Counted from the first letter of the stretch, positions 1-9,493 are shown. The stretch is DNA of 64,000 nt from Roseiarcus sp963813195 (GCA_963813195.1 CAWEYC010000016.1:1-64000); one strand, 5' to 3'. Notes: a model not told the origin generated them from the sequence alone. Made by a program: numbers and translations.

Positions 1-2
1 AT

Positions 3-287
3 GAGTTCAACGCGGCGGTTATCCACTCCGCGCTGCACTATCCGCCTAGCGAAGCCGACACGGCCGTCGAAAGGGTCGTCTCGGGACTGACCGCGCCGGC
101 GACCATCAGCGAGATCTCTAAGGCGACGGGGTTCGCCGGGCGCGCCTTCTGGTCGGTGGTTCGTTTGATCGACCGCGGGGTGCTGACGTTGGTCAGGTTC
201 GCGAAGATCACGCATCGGGCGCTGGTGTGTCTGGTTGATCCCGGCGGGAAAGACCTCAATCCCGAGGCCGCCGGAGATACGACGTGA
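3..287 (+). CDS. C-terminal fragment of an unrecognised protein, open at the window edge
   Basis: An open frame runs in from the left edge and stops at 285-287. The roughly 94 visible residues contain a winged-helix-like stretch (SEISKATGFAGRAFWSVVRL) followed by a short basic strand region. The frame ends in a GTGA overlap with a possible start of the next frame, which encodes a Mu/TnsB-type transposase fragment, so it may be the accessory gene of the same transposon (a TnsA-like role is possible but not shown). The N-terminus lies outside the window. Function is not assigned. Confidence 0.5.
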   Translation, partial: EFNAAVIHSALHYPPSEADTAVERVVSGLTAPATISEISKATGFAGRAFWSVVRLIDRGVLTLVRFAKITHRALVCLVDPGGKDLNPEAAGDTT

Positions 288-720
288 GCCTCATCGAGAT
301 TTCCGCGCCGCGCCCAAGGCGCCGAAATACCGGTTCGGCCGAACCGACCGGATTTCGATAGGCGCCAAGCATTTCGTGTGCGCGCAGACGCTGTCGAATG
401 GACATCTGTTCGAGCGCGTCGACGACCCGACGTTGTCGGAGTTTTTCGCGCACGAAGAGATCGACAAGCTCCTGCGCCATGGCGTGTTGACCCACGAAGC
501 GAATTACTTCACGGCAGGCGTGCAGACGGTCTTGTCGCATGCCGAGGTCATAAGCCTCGCGGCGCTGCCGGAAAAGGAGCGGATCGAGACGCTCCGGCGC
601 TTCGAATACGTGCGCCGTTTCCATGCTCACGAGCGCGCCTGGGCGGAGGCGGCGAGGAAGAAGCGGCGCAAGCGCAGCCAGGTGGATGAGGTCATCCTTG
701 TCGCCTTGGTGGGTGATTGA
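284..720 (+). pseudogene. N-terminal remnant of a Mu/TnsB-type DDE transposase
   Basis: From about base 313 the frame reads APKYRFGRTDRISIGAKHF, then a helical region ending in a basic stretch, a pattern I associate with the N-terminal DNA-binding part of TnsB/Mu-type integrases. Only about 130 residues survive; family members have 600-700, so the catalytic DDE domain is gone. The likely GTG start at 284, overlapping the upstream stop, is in a different frame from the conserved part, so a one-base loss near 300-315 is also probable. The frame stops at 720, where sequence of a different gene on the other strand begins. Family assignment rests on pattern recognition only. Confidence 0.5.
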
Positions 721-1005
721 CGACAAGCTGCACTGACCGAAAGGCCCGTCATATTGGTTTTCAACAACGATGAACCCAAGTCCACCCATGTCGCGAGGTT
801 CTCGAAACGCCCATCTCCCGTTCTTCGCCACGAAAGTGACGTCGCAATTGCCGGGTTCTGCCCACGCGCCCACAAGTTCCCTCTCCACGCCCTCAGCACT
901 CGCGGAAGTTTCGTGCAAACTCGCGCAAGCATATAAAACCAGTCCGAAAAGGAAGCCGTGATTCGGTAATCTGCGCTGGATGCGAAACCGGAAGCGAATT
1001 TGCAT
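715..1005 (-). pseudogene. Secreted protein gene truncated at its 3' end by transposon remnant
   Basis: The minus-strand frame opens at 1005 with a basic n-region, a hydrophobic core (FLFGLVLYACASL) and a likely signal-peptidase site near SASA. A short mature part follows (ELVGAWAEPGNCDVTFVAKN), with two cysteines, resembling small periplasmic proteins of Rhizobiales. Family-like sequence ends around GPFGQCSLSS, near base 715. Beyond that the frame stays open only as the antisense of the transposase fragment, so the true C-terminus is lost. Function unknown. Confidence 0.55.
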
Positions 1006-1259
1006 TGCTCAATCCCTGCGGATTACACGTGGATACACCACGAGGTTCCGGGAATACACGCCCAAGGCGCGGGACCCAGTGGCCCACCAGGCGCGCCTCG
1101 TCGACCTCTTCGAGCGCCGGAGGAGATAAATAAACCTTGGCCGCGACGAACCCGCGGTCGGATGAGCCGATCCCGGATGTAACCTAAAGCCAAGGTCTCC
1201 GCGCAGTCTAAAGTAGCCGGACCCCGCACCCCGTACTCATCGGTGCGGACCGCCCATTT

Positions 1260-1601
1260 TCAGTCCCCCGGCAGCATCGTGAGGGCGATTCCCGTTATCT
1301 TGCCGTCGGCGCCGAAGCCGAAGAGAAAGCTGGCTGCGTCGCCGCGCGGGAAGTGGAACTTCACCAATTTGAATGTCTGGTCCCCAATTACGCGGCGCTG
1401 GAGAATTTCGGCGTTTCTCGGCGACGCTCCGTAATCGTTCAAGCGACACGACATCTCTTGCACCACACTCTCCGTCAACTGGGCGCTATAAGCATCAGTC
1501 AGTTGCGTGCGGTCGATCTGGCCGGCCTGCATCTGCTGGAACCATTGAAGCGCGAGAACCTTGACGTCGTCCTCTGGCGGTGAATCGGCTAAAATGGTCA
1601 T
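1260..1601 (-). CDS. Small protein of unknown function, NTF2-like/DUF3887-like pattern
   Basis: A 113-residue protein with an N-terminal helix (DDVKVLALQWFQQMQAGQID) and a C-terminal beta region with FPRGDAASFLFGFGADGKIT. This is the layout of small NTF2-fold or DUF3887-type domains in which a D-G-K-I turn closes a sheet. There is no signal peptide and no catalytic residue can be named. It stands alone between a transposon-scarred region and the sulfatase gene on the same strand. The composition argues for a real gene, but the family call is tentative. Confidence 0.5.
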   Translation of the reverse strand: MTILADSPPEDDVKVLALQWFQQMQAGQIDRTQLTDAYSAQLTESVVQEMSCRLNDYGASPRNAEILQRRVIGDQTFKLVKFHFPRGDAASFLFGFGADGKITGIALTMLPGD

Positions 1602-1732
1602 GTTCCTCTCCGTTCCAGACGGCTTTGAATGCGTATATCGTGTTCGAAAAGAACGGTAACATCACTGGCGTCCCGTTCACGATCACAGGCTCAAAAGGCG
1701 CTGGCGATCGCATTGGACTTAGAACAAGGTAA

Positions 1733-3489
1733 TTAACCGCCGCCGCCGCGGATCTTAACCTTGTCTATTGTGTCTTTCAGCAATGGCAGCGGGTCCTTCG
1801 GATGTTGAAGGTTCGGAACGAGATCGTTCGAAGCTCCGCCAGGAGATCTCTCGATGTTCGGATATTTCAGGATCGACTTATCGAAATCGATAATGACCGG
1901 CTCAAGGAGCGACAGCGCCCACCCGTTGTCTTCACCCGCATATTTTCCGGGCGACGTCGACAGCACACGAGTCGGTGCAGCGCCGTTGAAGGTCATGTCA
2001 TACCGCTCGTAGGGATCCATCGTGAGGTTGTAGATCGCCCCGATCGAACCCAGATTTCGCGGTCGTTCCCAGCCACGAGTTCTTCGCCGTGTAAAGGTAT
2101 TTCCAGGCAATGTGGACCCACGGCTCCTTTGGGTCGTCGCCGATGTCGGCTCGGACTCCATAGAAATCCTCGCCATCGATATAGACCCAAGATGTCCGCG
2201 CCGAATGCGGCGCGGTCCCTAAGATGTAGGCGCTGTTGTCGATGCTGTCGAAATAGATGCCCTTCCCATCGTTGCCGACCCAGTCATGGGGCGGCGGCGT
2301 CAGGCCGACCATCGCGGCGAGCGTCGCCCAGCAGTCGATGTGCGACATCATCTCGTTATAATAGACGCCGGCCGGGATGTGATTGGGCCACCACATGATT
2401 CCGGGGCAGCGCCATCCTCCTTCGAAAGGCGTGCCCTTCTCGCCTCGGAACGGCGACGTACCCGCATCGGGATAGGCATCGACCCATGCGCCGTTATCGG
2501 CCGTCACGATGACGATCGTATTGGGCGCCTCTGCGCGGATGGTCTCCATGATCCGGCCGATGTCGGCGTCGAGTTCCATCAGCGAATCGGAGTAGTCACC
2601 GAGATGCGACCTGCCACGGAATTCCGGCGCCGCGTTGGTCGGGTTGTGCATCTTGATGAAGTTCACGTCCATGAAGAACGGCTTGTCGCTCTTCACGTGC
2701 GCCCTGATGTATTCGATCGCAGAGTCGAGTCTGGCGAAGATCGAACGACGCGAGGGAGTCGTAATTTATGGTGCCGACGTTCTTTGCAGGCTGGCCGGCG
2801 ACGCCTTCCCACTCCCCTAGATTCACGACGCTGTCGTACATTTCGTTGAATTGCGGATTGAAGGACGGGAACCACGGATGAAACCACTTCGACGTGTCGT
2901 TATAGGAATAGACGCCGGCGTAGTAGGCGGCGAAGTTTTTCATCTCGTCGAAGCCATGCTCGATTGGGTAGGCCTCAGGCTTGTCGCCCATATGCCATTT
3001 GCCGGAGAAATATGTCGTGTAGCCGTTCTTCTGGAAGAATTCGGCAATCGTTGGCGTCTCCTTATGCAGGTGGTTCTCGTCACCTGGGGCCACCACGATC
3101 GAGAGCGCCGATCGGATCGGGATGCGTCCGGTCATGAAGGAAGCGCGCCCTGCCGTGCAACTCGCCTGCCCATACCAGCACGTGAAGGTGGCGCCCTCCT
3201 TGGCGATGCGGTCGACGTTCGGCGTCGGATGACCAAGGGCCGCGCCTCCTCCCGTGTAGGCGCCGAAATCTTGCCAACCGGTGTCGTCGGTCATGAGCAT
3301 GACAATGTTGGGCTTCTTCCCCCCTGGGGTCTGCGCCGCGGCGGAGCTGATCACCGATAACGGGGTCACACCCGATGCCGCGAGGGCCGTTCCGGTCATC
3401 AGTGTGCCCGTCATGAGGCTGCGACGACTGATAGTCCCGTCCTTGCGTTCCATGATCGAATCGTCGTGCCTTTGAGTATCGTCGGTCAT
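1733..3489 (-). pseudogene. Tat-exported sulfatase (arylsulfatase family) with two frameshifts
   Basis: Read through two frame changes this is one sulfatase of about 580 residues. The start at 3489 has a strong AGGAGG site. The N-terminus carries a twin-arginine signal (SRRSLMTG followed by a hydrophobic stretch), implying folded export to the periplasm. The mature part shows the metal-binding start PNIVMLMTDDTGW, the formylglycine signature CTAGR (C-x-A-x-R) in QASCTAGRASFMTGR, and a GKWHMG motif. The frame changes near 2737 and again near 2066; each is repaired by removing one A:T pair, after which the C-terminal motif IYNLTMDPYERYDM follows in register. Either a recent pseudogene or sequence error; the protein is otherwise well preserved. 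Sulfate ester substrate unknown. Confidence 0.85.
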
Positions 3490-3514
3490 GTGCTTCTCCT
3501 CCTACTGGCGACAC

Positions 3515-4085
3515 GCCGAAAACCGAAATGGCTCATGAAGGTGTCGATCGGCTACGACTTGACGGAAGAGCCATAACGGCGGCAGTAGTTCGTGGCGCAC
3601 AAGCAGGAGCCTGGGGCTGCTCGACGGCATGGTGCGCCTTCTGTGGTCGGCGAAATCACTCCATCTTGGGCTATTATCCAGGCAAGGATGAATACTGGCG
3701 AATGCTAAAGCCGGCTACTCAATTTGCGCAAAGGTCGCTCGAATTGCGAAGTCTAATCAAATGAGGATCAGAATTTCGGGGACGAACCAATTTGACCAAC
3801 TCGCGCGTAAGCGGACCTTTCGCGATACGAGTATTTGTCCGCGTCTCCGCAAAGTTTTCGTCAAGCCCGTGTACGGCCTTTAGAATTGTGACCGATGCTG
3901 AAATTTGGGTTTTTCAGCATCGGTCGAAACGGGCCGGCCGCCGATCGTCGGAAGATCGACGTTGGCTTTAACTTGCTAATGCTCGCCATCTAAATCTGCG
4001 CCGCCCGCGCTCGCCTTGAGGCCGCAGATGCACTAGCCTTCTCGCCGGATGCGCCGGCGGGGCCCGATCAATCTTGGGGCGTTGC
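3515..4085. other. Non-coding stretch between divergent sulfatase and porin genes
   Basis: No convincing gene is present. A short frame at 3528-3764 (+) lacks a plausible ribosome site and protein-like composition. The stretch should hold the promoters of both neighbours and contains the strong hairpin at 3890-3925. Confidence 0.5.
3890..3925. repeat. Perfect 14-bp inverted repeat (hairpin) upstream of the porin gene
   Basis: GACCGATGCTGAAA (3890-3903) pairs perfectly with TTTCAGCATCGGTC (3912-3925) around an 8-base loop. It lies about 160 bases before the porin start. There is no T-run after the plus-strand stem, so a simple terminator is unlikely. A leader structure, an operator, or the trace of a small mobile element are the alternatives. 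Confidence 0.6.
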
Positions 4086-5517
4086 ATGAGGCCACTTGGG
4101 TTCGCTCTTCTCGCCGGGACGGCGCTCCTGCCCTTGGCTTGCGGCGCACTTGCCGCCGACCTGCCAGCGCAAACGCCCACGCCGGCTGTGGCCTCGTCGT
4201 GCTTCGCCAGCTTTGCCGACTATTTCCGAGCGGGCGCTCAGGAATGCCCGCTGACCTGGAACGGCATTACCTTCTATGGGAATATCGACATCGGCGCCGG
4301 TTACCAAACCCACGGTGTGCCTCTTAACAGCGTTTATCCCAACGGAACCGAAGCGCTGATCTCAAAGAACAGCAATCATCCCTTGTACACCCTGGTTCCC
4401 AATGGGCTCGGCCAATCCTATCTCGGCGTCAAGGTGAATGAGGCGATCTCGGGCGACTGGTCATTCTTGTTAAATTTGCAGAATGGCTTTGACCCCTACA
4501 CGCTGGGGCGTGCCAACGGGCCGCAATCGCTGGTTCAAAACAATACCAATCCTCTGGACGCTCAAAGCGCCAACGGCAACTCCAGCCGTGCGGGGCAACT
4601 GTTCAACACCGTTGCTTATGGGGGCGTGAGCCACCCCGTCTACGGGACGTTGACCGCAGGGCGGCAAGAACTCGCTCATCTTGGATGGCCTCGGCAGCTA
4701 TGACGCCATGGCGGCCGCGCCCGATTTCTCCTTGATCGGAACCTCCAATACAGCGGCGGGCGCCGGCGACACGGAGAGCGCTCGTTATGAAACCTCGGTC
4801 CAATATCGCGTCAACATTGGCGCGTTTCGACTCGCCGCGCTTTATCAATTCGGCGGCTACGAGCAGGGCAACGGTTCGAACGGCGCCGTCGACGCCCAAG
4901 TTGGGGGCGACTTCGGAGGATTTTCCTTCGACGCCATCGGCGGCAAGGTCAAGGATGCCGTATCGCTGTCGAACTATGGCGTATCGCCGCTGCCATCCGG
5001 CGTCTCCCTTAACGATTTGAAAGCGACGCTGTCCGACAACACGAGCGGGGCCATCACGCTGCGATATACGTACGATGCCTTGAAGGTGTATGCCGGCTTT
5101 GACTATATTCTGTTTCAGAATCCCAGCGACGCCTACCCGCAAGGATTCACCACGCTCGGCGGTTACACAGTGCTCCCGGGAGCCGTGAAATCAACTGCGT
5201 ATGACGACAACAAAATTCTGCGCGTTTTCTGGACTGGGGTGAAGTACGCCATTCGCGACGATGTGGACATTGCGGGCGCGTTCTATCATTACTATCAGAA
5301 CGACTATAACCTAAGCGTTTGCACGAATGGCGGGCTCTCTGCCCCGAGTTGTTACGGAACGTTGGACGCCGTATCGGCCATGATCGATTACCGCCCCGTG
5401 AAACGGCTCGATGTCTATGCGGGCGTGATGTGGTCGCAAGTCAGTGGGGGGCTGGCGAGCGGTTACCTGAATCACGAAAACGTCGCCCCCGCTGTCGGTC
5501 TGCGGCTCCAGTTTTAG
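4086..5517 (+). pseudogene. Outer-membrane porin of the Rhizobiales type, one frameshift
   Basis: The gene starts at ATG 4086 with a clear signal peptide (FALLAGTALLPLACGALAA) and continues as a porin: a short N-terminal segment with a cysteine pair (SSCFASFADYF...ECP), then alternating beta strands (GITFYGNIDIGAGYQTHG) and the C-terminal strand ending in phenylalanine (AVGLRLQF) required by the outer-membrane assembly machinery. Total about 475 residues. The frame breaks near 4666; removing one surplus A restores GRQNSLILDGLGSYD. It would form a passive diffusion channel for small solutes. Either damaged or misread; both halves are well conserved. Confidence 0.8.
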
Positions 5518-5724
5518 CGTCCCAGGCCGACAGGCGGCAGCACATACGCACCCCTGCCGATCGCGTGCCGCTCAAATTGGTCCGCCGGCGATCACTGATA
5601 TTTCGGTCAGGTTATACTCCCGACAGTCCGCTATGGGTCGAACTGAGGCGATGGCCGCGACGTCGACAAAGGTCCGCTCTGGCGCGTCGCGGCCCCGCAG
5701 GAAGGGAGAGGCCGCGACCAATCG

Positions 5725-6380
5725 TCAGAGTTCGACTTGCTCCGAAATGGTGAGTGCGTCATCCACCTCGATCCCGAGATAGCGGACGGTGCTTTCGAGC
5801 TTGGTGTGTCCGAGGGGGAGTTGAACCGCCCTCAGGTTTCCGGTCTTCCTGTAAATCTGAGCCGCCTTCGTCCGTCGATTGAATGCGTGCCATGGGCGGA
5901 GCTGACCATTCCCGCGCTTCGAACCCACCCTTCAACGATGCGAGCATATTGGCGAGTTGAGATATGCGGCTGCTCTCGCACGCGACTTGGAAAAAGATAT
6001 CGTCCGTTCCGAGCGGAGAGCACACTGAGCCAATCCTCAATAGAGGCGCGGGTCTGCTCGGTGAGTTCGAATTGGACTGGGCGACCCGTCTTCTTTTGGA
6101 CGACCGTCGCGCGCTCGCGCACTCGGCCGCCCGTGCTCACGTCGTCGATCTGAAGGCGAACGAGGTCACAACCTCGGAGTTTGCTATCGATGGCCAGATT
6201 GATCATTGCAAGGTCACGCTTTCGCCTCCCGAGCTGGAGTCGGACCCGGATCGTCCAAACGTCTTTGGGCTTCAGCGGGCGTTTTTGACCAATGAGTCGG
6301 CCCTTGTTCCAGGGCGCCCGCCGCTGAGCGGGGATACGTTGGCTGCCGATGGGCATGATCGAGCCTCCGTAGCCAGCCAC
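5725..6380 (-). pseudogene. Tyrosine recombinase (phage-type integrase), frameshifted
   Basis: Both parts belong to one small integrase of about 205 residues. The N-terminal part reads RRAPWNKGRLIGQKRPLKPK and includes the first catalytic Arg region (LAIDSKLRGCDLVRLQ). The C-terminal part has RRTKAAQIYRKTGNLRAVQL, LGHTKLESTVRYLG (His and the nucleophilic Tyr) and the tail DDALTISEQVEL. The frame breaks between GTHS and RRTKA near 5890 and is restored by adding one base, so this is a deletion. It marks past mobile-element activity and sits beside the IS110/IS3 nest. Confidence 0.8.
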
Positions 6381-6764
6381 TCCCTCCTCAGCACTCGCCG
6401 TCGGCGGGCGCGCGAGGCTAACCCAAGGTCACTTCTGAGTCTCCGCGGCGTCGTCCGCACGCCGCGCTGCCGCGATGGTGAAGGGTTTCGGACGCCGGCC
6501 CAGGGAGCTGCGGCGGGAGGCGAGTGTGGGGCCGGCGTTCGAAAGCCTCCCAAGGAGGAAACCGCGGGGAGGAAGGGCGCTATCGGGTTGGGCGCGGCCT
6601 ATGGGGATTTGGGGGTCGCGGAGGGATGCGGCCGAACGCGGCCTTCAGGGTCACCGTGGCGCCGTCCAGCCCCACGATCTCGTGGCTCCAGATCCCATGG
6701 GGAGGTGGATAGCGGCCGACGCTCTGGCAGAGTGAGGCTGCGACCACCCACTGTGGAGACGACC
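6381..6764. other. GC-rich non-coding stretch upstream of the IS110 remnant
   Basis: No gene is supported. Short open frames on both strands have skewed, arginine-rich composition typical of GC-rich non-coding DNA. Part of it is probably the left untranslated end of the IS110-family element, whose transposase frame starts at 6765. Confidence 0.4.
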
Positions 6765-6981
6765 ATGCAGTCAATTGCTGAACGACACGAAGAACCGACC
6801 GCTATCCGAACCAACCTCGGCGCAATTTTTGTTTCTTTGGAGCTCAGCCGTTCAATCTGGCTAATCACGTCGGTGTCGCCGGGTGGCGGCGAAAAGATGT
6901 CGAAGCACAGTGTGCCTGTGACCTGCCCCTACGGATTTCCTCCACGGCGATTTAGAGTCCGGCCTTCTGAAGGACGGACAG

Positions 6982-7248
6982 ATGAAGCGAGCACGGTTCA
7001 CGGAAGAGCAGATCATTGGCGTTTTGCGCGAGCAAGAAGCGGGCGCGAAGACCGCCGATCTGGCGCGCAAGCACGGCGTCTCGGAGGCGACGCTTTACAA
7101 CTGGAAGGCCAAATACGGCGGCATGGAGGTGTCCGAGGCCAAGCGCCTCAAGCTGCTTGAGGACGAGAACGCGAAGCTGAAGAAGCTGCTGGCCGAGGCC
7201 ATGCTCGACGCGTCGGCGTTGCGCGAGCTTCTGTCAAAAAAATGGTAG
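6982..7248 (+). CDS. IS3-family transposase OrfA (helix-turn-helix subunit)
   Basis: An 88-residue protein beginning MKRARFTEEQIIGVLREQEA, with the helix-turn-helix ARKHGVSEATLYNWKAKYGG and a leucine-rich coiled coil (RLKLLEDENAKLKKLLAEA). This is the DNA-binding subunit of IS3 elements of the IS407 group. The stop overlaps the start of orfB by 7 bases within a run of seven A residues, a classic -1 ribosomal slippage site that yields the OrfAB fusion transposase. Confidence 0.93.
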   Translation: MKRARFTEEQIIGVLREQEAGAKTADLARKHGVSEATLYNWKAKYGGMEVSEAKRLKLLEDENAKLKKLLAEAMLDASALRELLSKKW

Positions 7249-8168
7249 GGCCCGCCGCCAAGCGCGAGGGCGTCGCGCATCTGCAGGCCGTGATGGGCCT
7301 GTCGGAGCGGCGGGCCTGCTCCATCGTCGGCGCCGACCGCACGATGATCCGCTACCAGTCCCGGCGGCCCCAGGAGACCGAACTGCGGGCGCGGCTGCGC
7401 GCTCTGGCCAACGCGCGCCGGCGATTCGGCTATCGGCGGCTGTTCATCCTGCTGCGGCAGGAGGGCGAGCCGTCCGGGATCAATCGCATCTACCGGCTCT
7501 ATCGCGAGGAAGGCCTCACGGTGCGCAAGCGCCGGGCGAGGCGACGCGCCGTCGGCACGCGCGCCTCGATCCTGGTCGAAGCCCGGGCGAACGCGCGCTG
7601 GTCGCTCGACTTCGTCCACGATCAGTTCGCCAGCGGCCGGCGGTTCCGCATCCTGAACATCGTCGACGACGTGACGCGGGAATGCCTGGCGGCGATCCCG
7701 GACACCTCGATTTCCGGGCGGCGCGTGGCGCGCGAACTCGGCGCGTTGATCGAACGGCGCGGCAAGCCGGGCGTGATCGTCTCGGACAACGGCACGGAGT
7801 TCACATCGGACGCCATGCTCGCCTGGGCGCAGGACAACAACATCACTTGGCATTTCATCGCGCCGGGAAAGCCGATGCAAAACGGCTTTTGCGAGAGCTT
7901 CAACGGCCGCATGCGCGACGAACTTCTCAACGAGAGCCTGTTCTTCGGCCTCGACCACGCCCGCACGAAAATCGCCGACTGGATCAACGACTACAATCAG
8001 CGCCGCCCGCACTCGGCGTTGGGCTATCGAACCCCGGCCGCCTATGCGGCCAACCTTCCCGCACCATGCGATCGGCTGCGCAATCCCGACCAGCTCCGCC
8101 GATCGCACGTTGCTCCACCCGCGCCCCACGGCGTACAACCCGCCGAGGCTCTAATCGCCGTTGGATGA
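7242..8168 (+). CDS. IS3-family transposase OrfB (DDE integrase subunit)
   Basis: A 308-residue rve-type integrase. The HTH_21-like region includes ARRRFGYRRLFILLRQEG. The DDE triad is visible as Asp in RWSLDFVHDQF, Asp in GVIVSDNGTEFTS and Glu in QNGFCESFNGRMRDE. The YNQRRPHSALGYRTP motif near the C-terminus is typical of IS3. It is intact and read as a fusion with OrfA after -1 slippage at the A7 run near 7236-7242. Confidence 0.93.
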   Translation: MVGPAAKREGVAHLQAVMGLSERRACSIVGADRTMIRYQSRRPQETELRARLRALANARRRFGYRRLFILLRQEGEPSGINRIYRLYREEGLTVRKRRARRRAVGTRASILVEARANARWSLDFVHDQFASGRRFRILNIVDDVTRECLAAIPDTSISGRRVARELGALIERRGKPGVIVSDNGTEFTSDAMLAWAQDNNITWHFIAPGKPMQNGFCESFNGRMRDELLNESLFFGLDHARTKIADWINDYNQRRPHSALGYRTPAAYAANLPAPCDRLRNPDQLRRSHVAPPAPHGVQPAEALIAVG

Positions 8169-8525
8169 AACTTCCGGGGCAGGTCACCTGCTGGGGAGAT
8201 CGGTGCGCTGCTGGTGCGCTTTTCGGAACTCAGGAAGAAGGCTTTCGCGCGGACTGGGAAAATGACCCCGATCATCGTCATTCAAGAAGCGGGGCTGGAC
8301 GGCTTCTGGATTCACCGCGTGCTGCAGATTGAAGGGATTGAAAGCCACGTCGTCGATCCGGCGTCGATTGCGACGTCACGTCGGCGCCGACGGGCGAAGA
8401 CTGACAAGATCGACGGCGAGGCGCTGGTTCGCACGCTGTTGGCATATAAGCGCGGCGAACCTCGGGTGTGCGCCATGGTCAAAGCGCCGACTCCCGAGGA
8501 AGAGGGGCGACCAAACAAATTGTCG

Positions 8526-8547
8526 TTTTGGTGCTTGGTGGCCAAAA
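8526..8547. repeat. Hairpin copy 1, TTTTGG...CCAAAA
   Basis: TTTTGG (8526-8531) and CCAAAA (8542-8547) flank a 10-base loop. The sequence TTTTGGTGC is shared with the second hairpin 74 bases downstream, so the pair may be a repeat family. Confidence 0.45.
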
Positions 8548-8599
8548 ATTTTGTCGTCAAGGTCAAACTGATTGTCGCGCTGAGGGAAATTCTCTCATG

Positions 8600-8623
8600 T
8601 TTTTGGTGCCTCGCGACCAAAAA
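8600..8623. repeat. Hairpin copy 2, TTTTTGGT...ACCAAAAA
   Basis: Eight perfectly paired bases, TTTTTGGT (8600-8607) and ACCAAAAA (8616-8623), enclose an 8-base GC-rich loop. On either strand it resembles half of a terminator. It shares the TTTTGGTGC core with the hairpin at 8526. Confidence 0.5.
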
Positions 8624-8883
8624 GGTCTGTCGCGGCAGGAGCCTTACTTCGCCTTTGATTTTGTTCGGGTTCTCACATTTTGGCCTGAGCAAAGGTGAGA
8701 ACTGCTTCGCCTCGTGCGTCGACGGAAAATAGGTGGATTGTCACGGTAACAACTGTGACCCCCCTTGTGACGCATCCCGGCTTCCCCAAACTCGCCTCGG
8801 CCACGCTATCCGGACCGGGGCGCCGGCCTCAGGTTGACGGCCTGATCGTCCATATCCCGAACCGACCCTGCTGGAGGAAGGCC

Positions 8884-9285
8884 ATGGAACGAGAGATCAT
8901 TCGCGTCGAACCGTTCGACACCAATTTCGAGAAATGGGGCGCGCCCGTCTCCGTCTGCACCCGGGCGGGGAACATGGTGTTCGTCTCGGGCATGCCGCCG
9001 TTCGACCCGGAGACCGGGGAGATCGCGGCCAATGCGCCGTTTGAGCGCCAGGCCGAGCTGATCCTGACGCAGATGAAGACCGCGCTCGAGGCGGCCGGGT
9101 CGGACCTCGACCACGTCCTGAAGTGCAACGTGCTGTGCATCTCCAAGGACCGCTTCAAGACCTTCAACGAGATCTACAAGCGCTTCTTCCCGACCAATCC
9201 GCCGGCGCGGATTTTCTTCTGCGTGCCGGAGTGGACCGGCCCGTTCGACATTGAGGTCGATTGTATCGCGCTCACGAAGAGCTGA
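8884..9285 (+). CDS. RidA/YjgF-family protein (enamine/imine deaminase)
   Basis: A 133-residue RidA-fold protein, the usual family length, with an excellent GGAGGAAGG site before ATG 8884. It shows the family layout: VSVCTRAGNMVFVSGMPPFD near residue 20, a central helix with QAELILTQMKTALEAAGSDL, and the C-terminal strand PFDIEVDCIAL. In place of the usual R-x-x-V-E-V substrate-binding stretch it has RIFFCVPEW (Arg retained). Members hydrolyse reactive 2-aminoacrylate-type intermediates or act as ring-opening hydrolases in catabolic operons. It is isolated next to mobile-element debris, so its role here is open. Confidence 0.8.
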   Translation: MEREIIRVEPFDTNFEKWGAPVSVCTRAGNMVFVSGMPPFDPETGEIAANAPFERQAELILTQMKTALEAAGSDLDHVLKCNVLCISKDRFKTFNEIYKRFFPTNPPARIFFCVPEWTGPFDIEVDCIALTKS

Positions 9286-9303
9286 GATCGGGGACCGGGA
9301 GGG

Positions 9304-9336
9304 CCGCGCTGGCGGGCAGCAGGTCCGCCAGCGCGG
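9304..9336 (+). terminator. Strong 12-bp hairpin after the RidA gene
   Basis: CCGCGCTGGCGG (9304-9315) pairs perfectly with CCGCCAGCGCGG (9325-9336) around a 9-base loop, 18 bases after the RidA stop and before a convergent gene. There is no T-run, so it is terminator-like rather than a canonical intrinsic terminator. Confidence 0.45.
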
Positions 9337-9493
9337 CGGCGGGGGGCCGGCGGTGATCCGGCTCAGCGCCCGCCGCATCGGCATCGCCGAGGAAGTCCTC
9401 AACGCGTCGAGGCGGTCGTCCCGCCGCCCCATCGATGCCCGCGTTGCAGAAAACAAACGCACAGATCACATGAATGACTCTGTCGAAGTCGCA

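Larger units (their letters stand above)
6920..8186 (+). mobile_element. Complete IS3-family element, IS407-like
   Basis: The element is 1267 bp long and bounded by inverted ends TGACCTGCCCC (6920-6930) and GGGGCAGGTCA (8176-8186). The 4-bp sequence CCTG stands directly outside both ends (6916-6919 and 8187-8190), the target duplication expected for the IS407 group. Inside are two overlapping frames, orfA and orfB, joined by an A-rich slippery site. Both are intact, so the copy may still be able to move. It sits inside an IS110-family transposase gene. Confidence 0.93.
6765..8505 (+). pseudogene. IS110-family transposase, split by an IS3 element and 3' truncated
   Basis: The N-terminal piece (6765-6919) reads MQSIAERHEEPTAIRTNLGA and ends in MSKHSVP. 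The rest resumes at 8191 and reads GEIGALLVRFSELRKKAF, then IVIQEAGLDGFWIHRVL, AKTDKIDGEALVRTLLAY and PTPEEE. Removing the IS3 element and one copy of its CCTG duplication rejoins the two pieces in frame through VPAGEIGALL. Conserved Asp and Glu residues of the DEDD domain are visible. Similarity stops at about 8505, so the C-terminal part with the Ser-containing domain is missing. Confidence 0.85.
8506..8883. other. AT-richer non-coding stretch with two related hairpins
   Basis: After IS110 similarity ends, the sequence becomes distinctly richer in A and T up to about 8740 and no protein is recognised. It contains two look-alike palindromes (8526-8547 and 8600-8623). The last part holds the leader and ribosome site of the RidA-family gene. 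Confidence 0.45.

Noticed and set aside
3528..3764. 78-codon plus-strand frame
   Set aside because: It lacks a ribosome site and a protein-like pattern; it lies in the promoter gap.
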